Origin: Rhodoferax sp.
GTDB lineage: Bacteria; Pseudomonadota; Gammaproteobacteria; Burkholderiales; Burkholderiaceae_C
DNA length: 5,130 nt
Direction of reading: 5' to 3'
Assembly (NCBI GenBank): GCA_030683195.1
Contig: JAUXQA010000289.1
Coordinates: 1-5,130 of the forward strand
Shown here: positions 1-5,083 of the stretch, piece by piece
Numbering within the stretch: the stretch's first letter is position 1
Layout of the letters: each line of letters begins with the position of its first letter
Notes under the pieces: generated by a model
What the model was told of the DNA's origin: nothing
What the model saw: the letters and a program-made list of their open reading frames with translations, nothing else
Databases searched by the model: none
Position numbers and translations under genes: made by a program

Positions 1-26
1 GCCGCTTTTTTGCAGTAAATTGAGCC

Positions 27-446
27 ATGCCTGATCCCACCGCACTGCCGCTGTACCCCATCAACGAGGCCGAGGTCGAGATCACGGCCATTCGGGCGCA
101 GGGGGCGGGTGGGCAAAACGTCAACAAGGTCTCCAGTGCGATTCATCTGCGCTTTGACATCCTGGCCTCCTCGCTGCCCGACGATGTGAAAGGGAGACTG
201 CTGGCCCTCCCTGACAACCGCATCACCAAGGAAGGTGTGCTGGTCATCAAGGCGCAGCAGCACCGCACCCAGGAGGCCAACCGCATGGACGCGCTGGTGC
301 GCCTGCAGGAACTGGTCAACAGCGTGTCTGTGCCGCCCAAGCTGCGCCGCGCGACCAAGCCCAGCTATGGCTCAAGGCAAAGACTGCGCGTCGCGAAAAG
401 CCAGCGGTCTGAGACCAAAGCCCTGCGCGGACCGGTCAAAGAGTAA
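27..446 (+). CDS. arfB: Alternative ribosome-rescue factor ArfB (peptidyl-tRNA hydrolase)
   Basis: ArfB (YaeJ) enters ribosomes stalled on mRNAs that lack a stop codon and hydrolyses the peptidyl-tRNA, as a backup to tmRNA; it acts in the cytoplasm on 70S ribosomes. Seen here: the release-factor catalytic GGQ at residues 28-30 in the block ITAIRAQGAGGQNVNK, then SSAIHLRFDI, and a strongly basic C-terminal tail (about residues 105-139, rich in K/R) that in ArfB lies in the empty mRNA entry channel. The 139-residue length matches the roughly 140 residues of E. coli ArfB and is far too short for RF1/RF2, which have codon-recognition domains missing here. The ATG start gives the usual short N-terminal leader before the catalytic domain. 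No clear Shine-Dalgarno precedes it, but only 26 bases of upstream sequence are available. It is followed by 110 nt without a gene. The assignment is firm. Confidence 0.95.
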   Translation: MPDPTALPLYPINEAEVEITAIRAQGAGGQNVNKVSSAIHLRFDILASSLPDDVKGRLLALPDNRITKEGVLVIKAQQHRTQEANRMDALVRLQELVNSVSVPPKLRRATKPSYGSRQRLRVAKSQRSETKALRGPVKE

Positions 447-544
447 GGCCTGACCGGGGCTAGCCTTGCGCCGTGTCAAATCGGATGCGCAAGAGGGGTG
501 CGATCATTTTGAGTGTCGGGCTTCTTCACAGTCCGCTTCACTAC

Positions 545-551
545 AAGGAGG
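545..551 (+). promoter_or_regulatory. Strong Shine-Dalgarno of the flavodoxin-fold oxidoreductase
   Basis: AAGGAGG is a near-perfect anti-16S match, placed 5 nt before the ATG at 557. It decides the start: a longer in-frame version from the GTG at 473 would add 28 residues, and the site would then lie inside the coding region. It is one of only two clear ribosome binding sites I can see in the window. Confidence 0.85.
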
Positions 552-556
552 CTTTT

Positions 557-1147
557 ATGACCCCCCAGCGCATCTTGCTCATTCAAGGCCACCCGGACGC
601 AGTTACGTCCCATTTGTGCCACGCGCTGGCCGATGCCTACACACAAGGCGCTGAATCAGCGGGGCATGAGGTGCGCAGGGTGCCCGTGGCGCTGCTGGAC
701 TTTCCACTTCTGCGCAGCCAGCAGGCCTGGGAGGAGGGCGCGCTACCGCCCGGCTTGGTGCAGGCCCAGGAGGACATCGCCTGGGCGCAGCACCTGGTGC
801 TGTTTTTCCCGCTGTGGCTGGGTGACATGCCAGCCTTGCTCAAAGCTTTTCTGGAGCAGGTGGCACGGCCCGGCTTTGCCTTCAAGGCCGAAGGCGGCAA
901 TCCGTTTGGAAAAAAGGGTTTAAGCGGCCGCACTGCCCGCGTGGTGGTCACCATGGGCATGCCGGCGCTCGTGTACCGCTGGTACTTTCGGGCGCACAGC
1001 GTCAAGAACCTGGAGCGCAATATTCTGGGCTTTGTGGGCATTTCGCCCGTCAATGAAACCCTGATTGGTCAGGTAGACAAGCTCGGTGAAGAGGGCGCCC
1101 GCACCTGGCTGGAGAAGCTGCGCAAGCTGGGTTCTGCCGCGCAGTAG
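557..1147 (+). CDS. Flavodoxin-fold NAD(P)H dehydrogenase / quinone reductase-like protein
   Basis: Probable cytoplasmic FMN- or FAD-dependent NAD(P)H oxidoreductase of the Flavodoxin_2 family (NQO1/MdaB/KefF relatives), which reduce quinones or similar acceptors by two electrons. The 196-residue protein opens with a beta strand and phosphate-binding loop (RILLIQGHPD, about 5-14). It then has the family's central block FFPLWLGDMPALLKAFLEQV at 83-102, a PGFAF segment at 105-109 that usually lines the flavin pocket, and a TMGMP loop at 132-136. Length fits the family (about 190-210). No signal peptide or membrane segment is seen. The start follows the Shine-Dalgarno at 545-551. It lies downstream of arfB on the same strand, so cotranscription is possible, but the 110-nt gap makes a separate promoter as likely. 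It converges with the thioesterase gene, with 7 nt between stops. The natural substrate cannot be told from the sequence. Confidence 0.87.
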   Translation: MTPQRILLIQGHPDAVTSHLCHALADAYTQGAESAGHEVRRVPVALLDFPLLRSQQAWEEGALPPGLVQAQEDIAWAQHLVLFFPLWLGDMPALLKAFLEQVARPGFAFKAEGGNPFGKKGLSGRTARVVVTMGMPALVYRWYFRAHSVKNLERNILGFVGISPVNETLIGQVDKLGEEGARTWLEKLRKLGSAAQ

Positions 1148-1154
1148 TCTGGCC

Positions 1155-1574
1155 TCAAGCCGGATGGCGGGTGAGATAAGCCGATGACGTGGCGGTGGCC
1201 GTTAACTCGCCTTTTTCACTGAATAGCTCTGCGCGGAGATAGCCCACGGTTTTTCCGAGTTTGATGATGGTGCCCACCGCAGTGAATTTGCCGGCGCGGG
1301 AAGGCCGCAAAAAGCTCACATTGATGTCAATCGACGAGGGCGTTACCCGGAGTTGTTCCACGGCCATCACCGCATGGGCCATGGCAGCGTCCAGCATGGC
1401 GGTCACAAAACCGCCCTGCACCACATCAATGGAGTGGCAGCAATCCAGGCCAGGCTCAAACGCCATCGACACCTGACTTTTCTCGGGTTCAAACCCGATC
1501 ACGCTGCCTTTGAGTGTGGTGAGGCAGGCGGGCCTGTGTTTGTTGAGCAAGTCAATGATGTGGGCTGGGGTCAT
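1155..1574 (-). CDS. PaaI-family hotdog-fold thioesterase
   Basis: Likely a small cytoplasmic acyl-CoA thioesterase of the PaaI/4HBT superfamily, cleaving acyl- or aryl-acyl-CoA esters. With the ATG at 1574 the protein is 139 residues, typical for one hotdog domain. The diagnostic central helix is VVQGGFVTAMLDAAMAHAV at about 51-69: the GG pair plus D62 in the position of the catalytic acidic residue, with Q in place of the H of the classical HGG. The strand SIDINVSFLRPSRAGKF at 81-97 is the usual second signature. The frame is open upstream to an ATG at 1718, but those 48 extra codons (Pro/Ala/Arg-rich, no domain) lie in the divergent intergenic region and are not typical of the family. No Shine-Dalgarno is visible before 1574, so the exact start is less sure than the family. 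It is transcribed divergently from rbgA. Substrate unknown. Confidence 0.88.
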   Translation of the reverse strand: MTPAHIIDLLNKHRPACLTTLKGSVIGFEPEKSQVSMAFEPGLDCCHSIDVVQGGFVTAMLDAAMAHAVMAVEQLRVTPSSIDINVSFLRPSRAGKFTAVGTIIKLGKTVGYLRAELFSEKGELTATATSSAYLTRHPA

Positions 1575-1783
1575 GGGTTTGGGGGGCGGTGATGGTGTGC
1601 GGTTAAGTTTATCTGCATCAATCCACTGAATCCGGGGGGCGGCGACCCCGGCTTTTGCCGTGCTGCGAGGGGGCATGACCCATAATGCCGCCTCATCCGG
1701 CCCGCAAAGGGCCTGCAAAATTGTCTCGTGAAACGACGTTTGGGCTTCCCGCGATGGGGCCCACGGCAGGAGTGAAAGAAAAC
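1575..1783. other. Divergent intergenic region, thioesterase / rbgA
   Basis: This 209-nt gap between two divergently transcribed genes should carry both promoters. The best single element I see is CATAAT at 1681-1686 (five of six bases of a sigma70 -10 on the plus strand), but no well-spaced -35 accompanies it: TTGCCG at 1655-1660 leaves a 20-nt spacer. No hairpin terminator or strong operator-like dyad stands out. Reading frames run into this region from both flanking genes, but they look like upstream extensions, not coding sequence. Confidence 0.4.
1768..1772 (+). promoter_or_regulatory. Shine-Dalgarno of rbgA
   Basis: AGGAG lies 11 nt before the ATG at 1784. It supports that start over the in-frame ATG at 1685, which would prepend 33 residues with no family match before the invariant N-terminal IQWFPGHM block. 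Confidence 0.7.
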
Positions 1784-2740
1784 ATGGCTATCCAGTGGTT
1801 CCCCGGTCACATGCATTTGACCAAAAAAGCAATTGGTGATCGCATCAAAAACATCGATGTGGTGATTGAACTGCTGGATGCGCGGCTGCCTGGCTCAAGC
1901 GCCAACCCCATGCTGGCCGAGCTGACCCAGGGCCGGCCCATGTTGAAGGTGCTGAACAAGCAGGATTTGGCCGACCCCGCGCGCACGGCGCAGTGGCTGG
2001 CCCACTACAACAGCCTGCCTGGCACCCGGGCCATTGGGCTGGACGCCAGCATGACTACGCCCTCCAAAGCGCTGATTCCCGCCTGCTTTGAGCTGGCACC
2101 CAATCGGGGCGGCATGGTCAAGCCCATGCGCGTGCTGATTTGCGGAATTCCCAATGTGGGTAAATCAACCCTCATTAATACCCTCACGGGCAAGCGTGCC
2201 GCCAAGACGGGCGATGAAGCTGGCATTACCAAGCTGGAGCAACGGATTTCGCTGGCCGACGACTTTTATCTTTACGACACGCCGGGCGTGTTGTGGCCAC
2301 GCATCATTGTGGCCAAGAGCGGCTACAACCTGGCGGCTAGCGGCGCCATCGGCCGCAATGCGTTCAACGAGGAAGAAGTGGGACTTGAGCTTCTGGACTA
2401 CCTGAAAACCCATTACCCGCAAATGATTGAGGGCCGCTTCAAGCTAGAGGGCGTGGCCGCCATGACGGACGAGCAGCTGCTGGAGGCCATCGGGCGCAAA
2501 CGAGGTGCCCTGCAAGGCGGCAACCGGGTGAATATGCAAAAAGCCGCTGAAATTGCGATTTACGACTTTCGCTCCGCGGTGATGGGCCGCATGACACTTG
2601 AAACGCCCGAAGAATTTGCCGTGTGGCTGGCCGCTGGCGAGAAGCTCGATGCCGAGCGCCAGGTCAAAAAAGATGCGATCGAACTTGACCGGAAAATCCG
2701 GTTCAAGAAGATCCCAAGGCCTGATTCACGCGCCAAGTAA
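1784..2740 (+). CDS. rbgA: Ribosome biogenesis GTPase RbgA/YlqF (circularly permuted)
   Basis: Cytoplasmic GTPase acting late in 50S subunit assembly. The 318-residue protein begins MAIQWFPGHM, nearly identical to the start of Bacillus subtilis RbgA; His9 matches the residue known to be catalytic there. The GTPase motifs come in the permuted order that defines the family: G4 NKQD at 58-61, G5-like DAS at 87-89, G1 P-loop GIPNVGKS at 121-128, G2 region with Thr149 in AGITK, and G3 DTPG at 165-168, followed by VLWP. A C-terminal helical domain (about 200-290) has the family segments EAIGRKRG and the AEIAIYDFR helix. The last 25 or so residues are a charged, basic tail, plausibly rRNA-binding. 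The start is set by the Shine-Dalgarno at 1768-1772. The stop is 27 nt before cheD, so the two may share a transcript although their functions differ. Confidence 0.95.
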   Translation: MAIQWFPGHMHLTKKAIGDRIKNIDVVIELLDARLPGSSANPMLAELTQGRPMLKVLNKQDLADPARTAQWLAHYNSLPGTRAIGLDASMTTPSKALIPACFELAPNRGGMVKPMRVLICGIPNVGKSTLINTLTGKRAAKTGDEAGITKLEQRISLADDFYLYDTPGVLWPRIIVAKSGYNLAASGAIGRNAFNEEEVGLELLDYLKTHYPQMIEGRFKLEGVAAMTDEQLLEAIGRKRGALQGGNRVNMQKAAEIAIYDFRSAVMGRMTLETPEEFAVWLAAGEKLDAERQVKKDAIELDRKIRFKKIPRPDSRAK

Positions 2741-2767
2741 CACGCCGCAGACTCCCCGCCTGACTCT

Positions 2768-3304
2768 GTGAGCACTCCTTTTCCTGAACGCCGACAAGCA
2801 GCACCGCTGATGCCGGTGCAATCTCCCAGGGCTGTGGAGCTTTTGCCGGGCCATGTTGTCTTGGGCTTGGCGGGTGATCAGCTCAAAACGCTGCTGGGTT
2901 CCTGTGTGTCCGTCATCCTGACTGACCCCCGCCGCACAGTGGGCGCCATGTGTCACATCGTTCATGTGGGGCACCCCAATGCCGCCAATGCGCACAACAC
3001 CGCCTACGGTGAAGTCGCCATGCAAACCATGTTTGACCAACTCATCGGGGTGGGCATTCCCCCGCAGCGTTGCCACGCCTATGTGTACGGCGGCGGCAAC
3101 ATGTTCCCGCAGATGTTCACCACCACGCACGTGGGTGCCAAAAATGCCGAGTGGGTTCTGGACTATCTGGACGATTGCGGCATCATCGTGGTCGGGCACG
3201 ATGTGGGTGGCAGCACCTACCGCAAGGTAGCCTGGACGGTGGGGCGAGAGCAACCTGTGGTGGAGACGGTGCGCACCGATATGCCCAAAGCACCCGGTGG
3301 CTGA
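2768..3304 (+). CDS. cheD: CheD chemoreceptor glutamine deamidase
   Basis: CheD deamidates specific glutamines of methyl-accepting chemotaxis proteins to glutamate, and in some bacteria interacts with CheC. Comparison with Thermotoga maritima CheD, recalled from memory, puts the catalytic residues here at Cys46 and Thr41 (in TLLGSCVSV) and His63 (in GAMCHI). Other family blocks are YGGGNMF at 107-113, VGAKN at 122-126 and the C-terminal HDVGGSTYRKV at 144-154. The 178-residue length is normal for the longer proteobacterial CheDs. The start is a GTG without a good Shine-Dalgarno; an in-frame ATG at 2810 (residue 15) is a reasonable alternative and would keep every motif. It lies 27 nt after rbgA and converges on the ferredoxin gene with 3 nt between stops. 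No cheA, cheB, cheR, cheW or receptor gene is present in the window, so it is set apart from any local che cluster. Confidence 0.93.
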   Translation: MSTPFPERRQAAPLMPVQSPRAVELLPGHVVLGLAGDQLKTLLGSCVSVILTDPRRTVGAMCHIVHVGHPNAANAHNTAYGEVAMQTMFDQLIGVGIPPQRCHAYVYGGGNMFPQMFTTTHVGAKNAEWVLDYLDDCGIIVVGHDVGGSTYRKVAWTVGREQPVVETVRTDMPKAPGG

Positions 3305-3307
3305 AGC

Positions 3308-3601
3308 TCACTCGCCCTGTTGCAGCGCCACGTCCGAGCAGGGGTGCGCCACGCAGGGCAGCACGCAACCCGCAGCCATTTCTTCGCTACTCAAGCCTGG
3401 CCACTCAATCTCGTAGCGCACCTCGCCGCGGGTCAGGCGTCCGATGCAGGTGCGGCAGGTGCCATTGCGGCACGAGCTGGGCCAGTCCAGGCTGCCTTGC
3501 TCCATTGACATCAGCAGAGGCTGATTCGACCAGGCGTCAAACTGTTGACCGTCGGCCTCGGTGTGGCCAATAAAGAGTGTGGGTGTATCGTTGGAACTCA
3601 T
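3308..3601 (-). CDS. Small plant-type [2Fe-2S] ferredoxin
   Basis: A 97-residue electron-transfer protein with one 2Fe-2S cluster, presumably cytoplasmic. The ligand set is C-x4-C-x2-C at Cys44, Cys49 and Cys52 (SSCRNGTCRTC), plus Cys83 in VLPCVAHP, 30 residues on, which is the plant/vertebrate-type spacing. Two further cysteines, Cys79 and Cys88, flank the last ligand and are not needed for the cluster. The fold consists of the ferredoxin domain alone, with no reductase domain, so a partner enzyme must lie elsewhere. The segment GLSSEEMAAGCVLPC is the usual loop before the fourth ligand. The ATG at 3601 has no Shine-Dalgarno; a TACAAT hexamer 6 nt upstream raises the chance of a leaderless message. 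It converges with cheD and diverges from the FrnE-like gene. The redox partner cannot be inferred. Confidence 0.9.
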   Translation of the reverse strand: MSSNDTPTLFIGHTEADGQQFDAWSNQPLLMSMEQGSLDWPSSCRNGTCRTCIGRLTRGEVRYEIEWPGLSSEEMAAGCVLPCVAHPCSDVALQQGE

Positions 3602-3607
3602 GGTGCT

Positions 3608-3613
3608 ATTGTA
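3608..3613 (-). promoter_or_regulatory. Candidate -10 element for the ferredoxin gene
   Basis: On the minus strand this reads TACAAT, five of six bases of the sigma70 -10 consensus. It ends 6 nt before the ATG at 3601, so transcription would begin at or next to the start codon. No convincing -35 hexamer is found 16-18 nt upstream, where repeat copy 1 lies. AT-rich sequence produces such hexamers by chance, so confidence is low. Confidence 0.25.
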
Positions 3614-3620
3614 TTTTGAG

Positions 3621-3674
3621 CATCAAATATGCCTCTGGCCGGCACATATAAACACTTAGATGCTATGTAATCCA
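3621..3674 (+). repeat. Intergenic dispersed repeat, copy 1
   Basis: It shares the exact 14-mer TGCCTCTGGCCGGC (3630-3643) with copy 2. About 15 less-conserved bases follow, then a matching AG-T-TGCTAT block (TGCTAT at 3661-3666) and a terminal ATAG (3673-3676 region), in the same order and nearly the same spacing. ATATGCC at 3627-3633 can pair with GGCACATAT at 3641-3649 with a small bulge, giving a possible short hairpin around TCTGGCC. It lies between the divergent ferredoxin and FrnE-like genes, where it may overlap their promoters. The layout resembles a short repeat that I recall as common between genes in Comamonadaceae; that identification is from memory. Confidence 0.65.
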
Positions 3675-3718
3675 TAGTTCACTAAAATTTTGAACTGACT
3701 TTAACTGGGCCTCTTTGC

Positions 3719-4375
3719 ATGAACTTACACATCGACTTTGTCTCGGACATCTCTTGCCCTTGGTGCGCAGTGGGCCTGTGGTCCTTGGAGCAGGCCCTGG
3801 AGAGCTTGCAAGGTGAGGTCACGGCCGAGCTGCATTTTCAACCCTTTGAGCTCAACCCCACGATGCCGCCCGGTGGGCAGGACATCAGTGAGCACCTGAC
3901 CGAAAAGTATGGCTCCACGCCCGAGCAGCAGGTGCAAATTCGCGCCTCCATTGCCGAGCGTGGGCAAGGCGTGGGGTTCGAGTTCAACCCCGCCGGGCGC
4001 GGCCGCATCTACAACACCTTCAACGCCCACCGCTTGCTGCACTGGGCGGCATTGCAAAGCGAGGGACAGGAGCTGGCCTTGAAGAAGGCCTTGCTGCTGG
4101 CCTGCCACCATGAGGGCCAAAACATGGAGTCCCACGACGTCTTGCTGCAAGCCGTGAATGATGCCGGTCTGGATACCCTGATTGCCGACGGCATCCTGAA
4201 CAGCGATGAATTCACCGCCGAGGTGCGTAAGCAACAAGCTTTTTATGCCCGTCAGGGCATTCGCGCCGTGCCGGCCGTGGTCATCAATGGTCGTCATTTG
4301 ATCTCGGGTGGCCAGCCGCCCGAGGCTTACGCACAAGCCTTGCGACAGATTGCTCTGGAGCCCGAGGCGTCTTGA
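3719..4375 (+). CDS. FrnE-like DsbA-family thiol oxidoreductase
   Basis: A 218-residue protein of the DsbA superfamily, FrnE/2-hydroxychromene-2-carboxylate isomerase-like branch. It has a thioredoxin-fold start, LHIDFVSDISCPWCAVG, with the redox motif CPWC at 13-16, a helical insertion (about 60-170), and the C-terminal block AVPAVVINGRHLISGGQPPEAY at 183-204, where Pro185 is the cis-proline that packs against the active site. FrnE proteins catalyse dithiol/disulfide exchange and some are linked to oxidative-stress tolerance. No signal peptide is present, so it should act in the cytoplasm, unlike classical periplasmic DsbA. The CxxC argues for redox activity rather than the glutathione-dependent isomerase, which usually has Ser in place of the first Cys. 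The ATG lies directly before the conserved first strand, which makes the start credible despite the lack of a Shine-Dalgarno. It is flanked on both sides by copies of the same intergenic repeat. Confidence 0.92.
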   Translation: MNLHIDFVSDISCPWCAVGLWSLEQALESLQGEVTAELHFQPFELNPTMPPGGQDISEHLTEKYGSTPEQQVQIRASIAERGQGVGFEFNPAGRGRIYNTFNAHRLLHWAALQSEGQELALKKALLLACHHEGQNMESHDVLLQAVNDAGLDTLIADGILNSDEFTAEVRKQQAFYARQGIRAVPAVVINGRHLISGGQPPEAYAQALRQIALEPEAS

Positions 4376-4407
4376 GCCCTTCAAAAGCCTCCACAAGCTA
4401 TTTCTGA

Positions 4408-4464
4408 AGGATTATTGCCTCTGGCCGGCGTATTTATTGCTTAAGCTGCTATAAAAAATAATAG
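4408..4464 (+). repeat. Intergenic dispersed repeat, copy 2
   Basis: It carries the same 14-mer TGCCTCTGGCCGGC (4416-4429) as copy 1, then the palindrome GCTTAAGC at 4439-4446, TGCTAT at 4447-4452 and a final ATAG at 4461-4464. Orientation is the same as copy 1, with cores 786 nt apart. The element fills most of the gap between the FrnE-like gene and the DHH phosphoesterase. It is closer than copy 1 to the Comamonadaceae intergenic repeat I recall (TGCCTCT ... AAGC ... AGCTGCTAT then an A-run), so copy 1 looks the more diverged of the two. Confidence 0.7.
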
Positions 4465-4471
4465 TTTTTAT
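4451..4471 (+). other. A/T-only inverted repeat before the DHH gene
   Basis: ATAAAAA (4451-4457) and TTTTTAT (4465-4471) are exact reverse complements around a 7-nt loop. The stem has no G:C pairs, so as an RNA hairpin it would be weak. It could act as a poor terminator for the FrnE-like gene, as an easily melted promoter stretch for the gene at 4484, or be just the A-run end of repeat copy 2. I favour the last. Confidence 0.35.
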
Positions 4472-4483
4472 CACGCTTTCACC

Positions 4484-5083
4484 ATGCTCAAAAAAACAAT
4501 ATTGCCCCTGGGCCTGCTGATCAAGCCAAGCCAGGACGACCCACGCCCGCTGGTGCTCTACCACGGGCGCAACTGCCCTGATGGATTTGGGGCAGCACTG
4601 GCGGCCTGGCTTTTTTATGAGGGGCGGGCCGAGTTTTTGGGCCTGGACCACGGTGATATCAAGAGCGTTGACGACCTGCCCGCGCTGGATGGCCGGGCGG
4701 TCTTCATCCTGGACTTTTCGTTCTCGGCCGACATCTTGCGCGGCATCGAGGAGCGTGCCGCCCAGCTGGTCATGCTGGACCGCCACAAGAGCGCAGCCGA
4801 TCATTTGAGCGGCTTTGAGTGCCGCTGCGGTGTGATTCATTTTGATATGCACAAGTCGGGCGCCCGGCTGGCATGGGAGTTTTTTCACCCCGAGCAGGCC
4901 GTGCCTGCCCTGGTGCGCTTTGTGGAAGACCGCGATATCTGGGTCTGGCAATACCCCGAGAGCCCGGGCTTTTTGGCCGCCCTCGACATGGAACCTTTTG
5001 AGTTTGAGCGCTGGCACCAGATTGCCCGGTTTGATGCTCAGCAACTCGCGCGGTATGTGGAGCGCGGCCGCGCCATGGACTAA
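4484..5083 (+). CDS. DHH-family phosphoesterase, N-terminal part, probably truncated by an in-frame TAA
   Basis: The 199 residues correspond to the N-terminal catalytic DHH domain of a phosphoesterase/phosphohydrolase (COG2404-like); relatives of this superfamily, such as RecJ, NrnA and PPX1, use two metal ions to cleave phosphoester or phosphoanhydride bonds. Visible motifs: YHGRNCPDGFGAA at 26-38 (motif I, Asp33), ILDFS at 75-79 (motif II, Asp77), LDRHKSA at 98-104 where DHH is expected (Asp99, Arg100, His101), and VEDRDIW at 147-153 (motif IV). The C-terminal DHHA1 substrate-binding domain with its GGGH-type motif is missing, because TAA at 5081-5083 ends the frame. The full family is usually about 300 residues or more, so this product would lack about a third. 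The same frame stays open after the TAA to the window edge. The ATG at 4484 has no Shine-Dalgarno, and the first 22 residues precede the domain. The substrate is unknown. Confidence 0.8.
   Translation: MLKKTILPLGLLIKPSQDDPRPLVLYHGRNCPDGFGAALAAWLFYEGRAEFLGLDHGDIKSVDDLPALDGRAVFILDFSFSADILRGIEERAAQLVMLDRHKSAADHLSGFECRCGVIHFDMHKSGARLAWEFFHPEQAVPALVRFVEDRDIWVWQYPESPGFLAALDMEPFEFERWHQIARFDAQQLARYVERGRAMD

Larger units (their letters stand above)
3602..3718. other. AT-rich divergent intergenic region, ferredoxin / FrnE-like gene
   Basis: These 117 nt are markedly more AT-rich than the genes around them and must hold the start signals of two divergent genes. Roughly half is taken up by repeat copy 1. 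For the plus strand, TAAAAT at 3683-3688 could be a -10 for the FrnE-like gene, but no -35 is recognisable at the right spacing. No Shine-Dalgarno precedes 3719. Confidence 0.4.

Noticed and set aside
458..465. Perfect palindrome GGCTAGCC after arfB
   Set aside because: Eight bases without a loop or T-run; expected by chance and too short for a terminator or an operator call.
473..556. 28-codon N-terminal extension of the flavodoxin-fold gene from a GTG
   Set aside because: A strong AAGGAGG directly before the ATG at 557 and the start of the Rossmann-like strand right after that ATG both favour the shorter form.
1655..1686. TTGCCG ... CATAAT as an rbgA promoter
   Set aside because: The 20-nt spacer is outside the useful range for sigma70, so it is mentioned only within the intergenic entry.
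1575..1718. 48-codon N-terminal extension of the thioesterase
   Set aside because: Pro/Ala/Arg-rich with no hotdog homology; the single-domain length from 1574 is typical.
2726..3253. Minus-strand open frame (175 residues) opposite cheD
   Set aside because: His/Gly-rich composition typical of an antisense shadow; the plus strand is unmistakable CheD.
3070..3573. Plus-strand frame spanning the end of cheD and the ferredoxin gene
   Set aside because: Arg/Cys-rich low-complexity translation that crosses two well-supported genes in other frames.
3725..4396. Long minus-strand open frame (223 residues) opposite the FrnE-like gene
   Set aside because: It is antisense to a clear DsbA-family gene with CPWC and cis-Pro motifs, has no recognisable domain, and is explained by the GC-rich third positions of the real gene.
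4378..4410. Inverted repeat CCTTCA ... TGAAGG after the FrnE-like stop as a terminator
   Set aside because: Only 6 bp of stem, a 21-nt loop and no T-run after it; too weak to call.
4412..5044. Minus-strand open frame (210 residues) opposite the DHH gene
   Set aside because: The plus strand carries DHH-superfamily motifs; the antisense product shows no family pattern.
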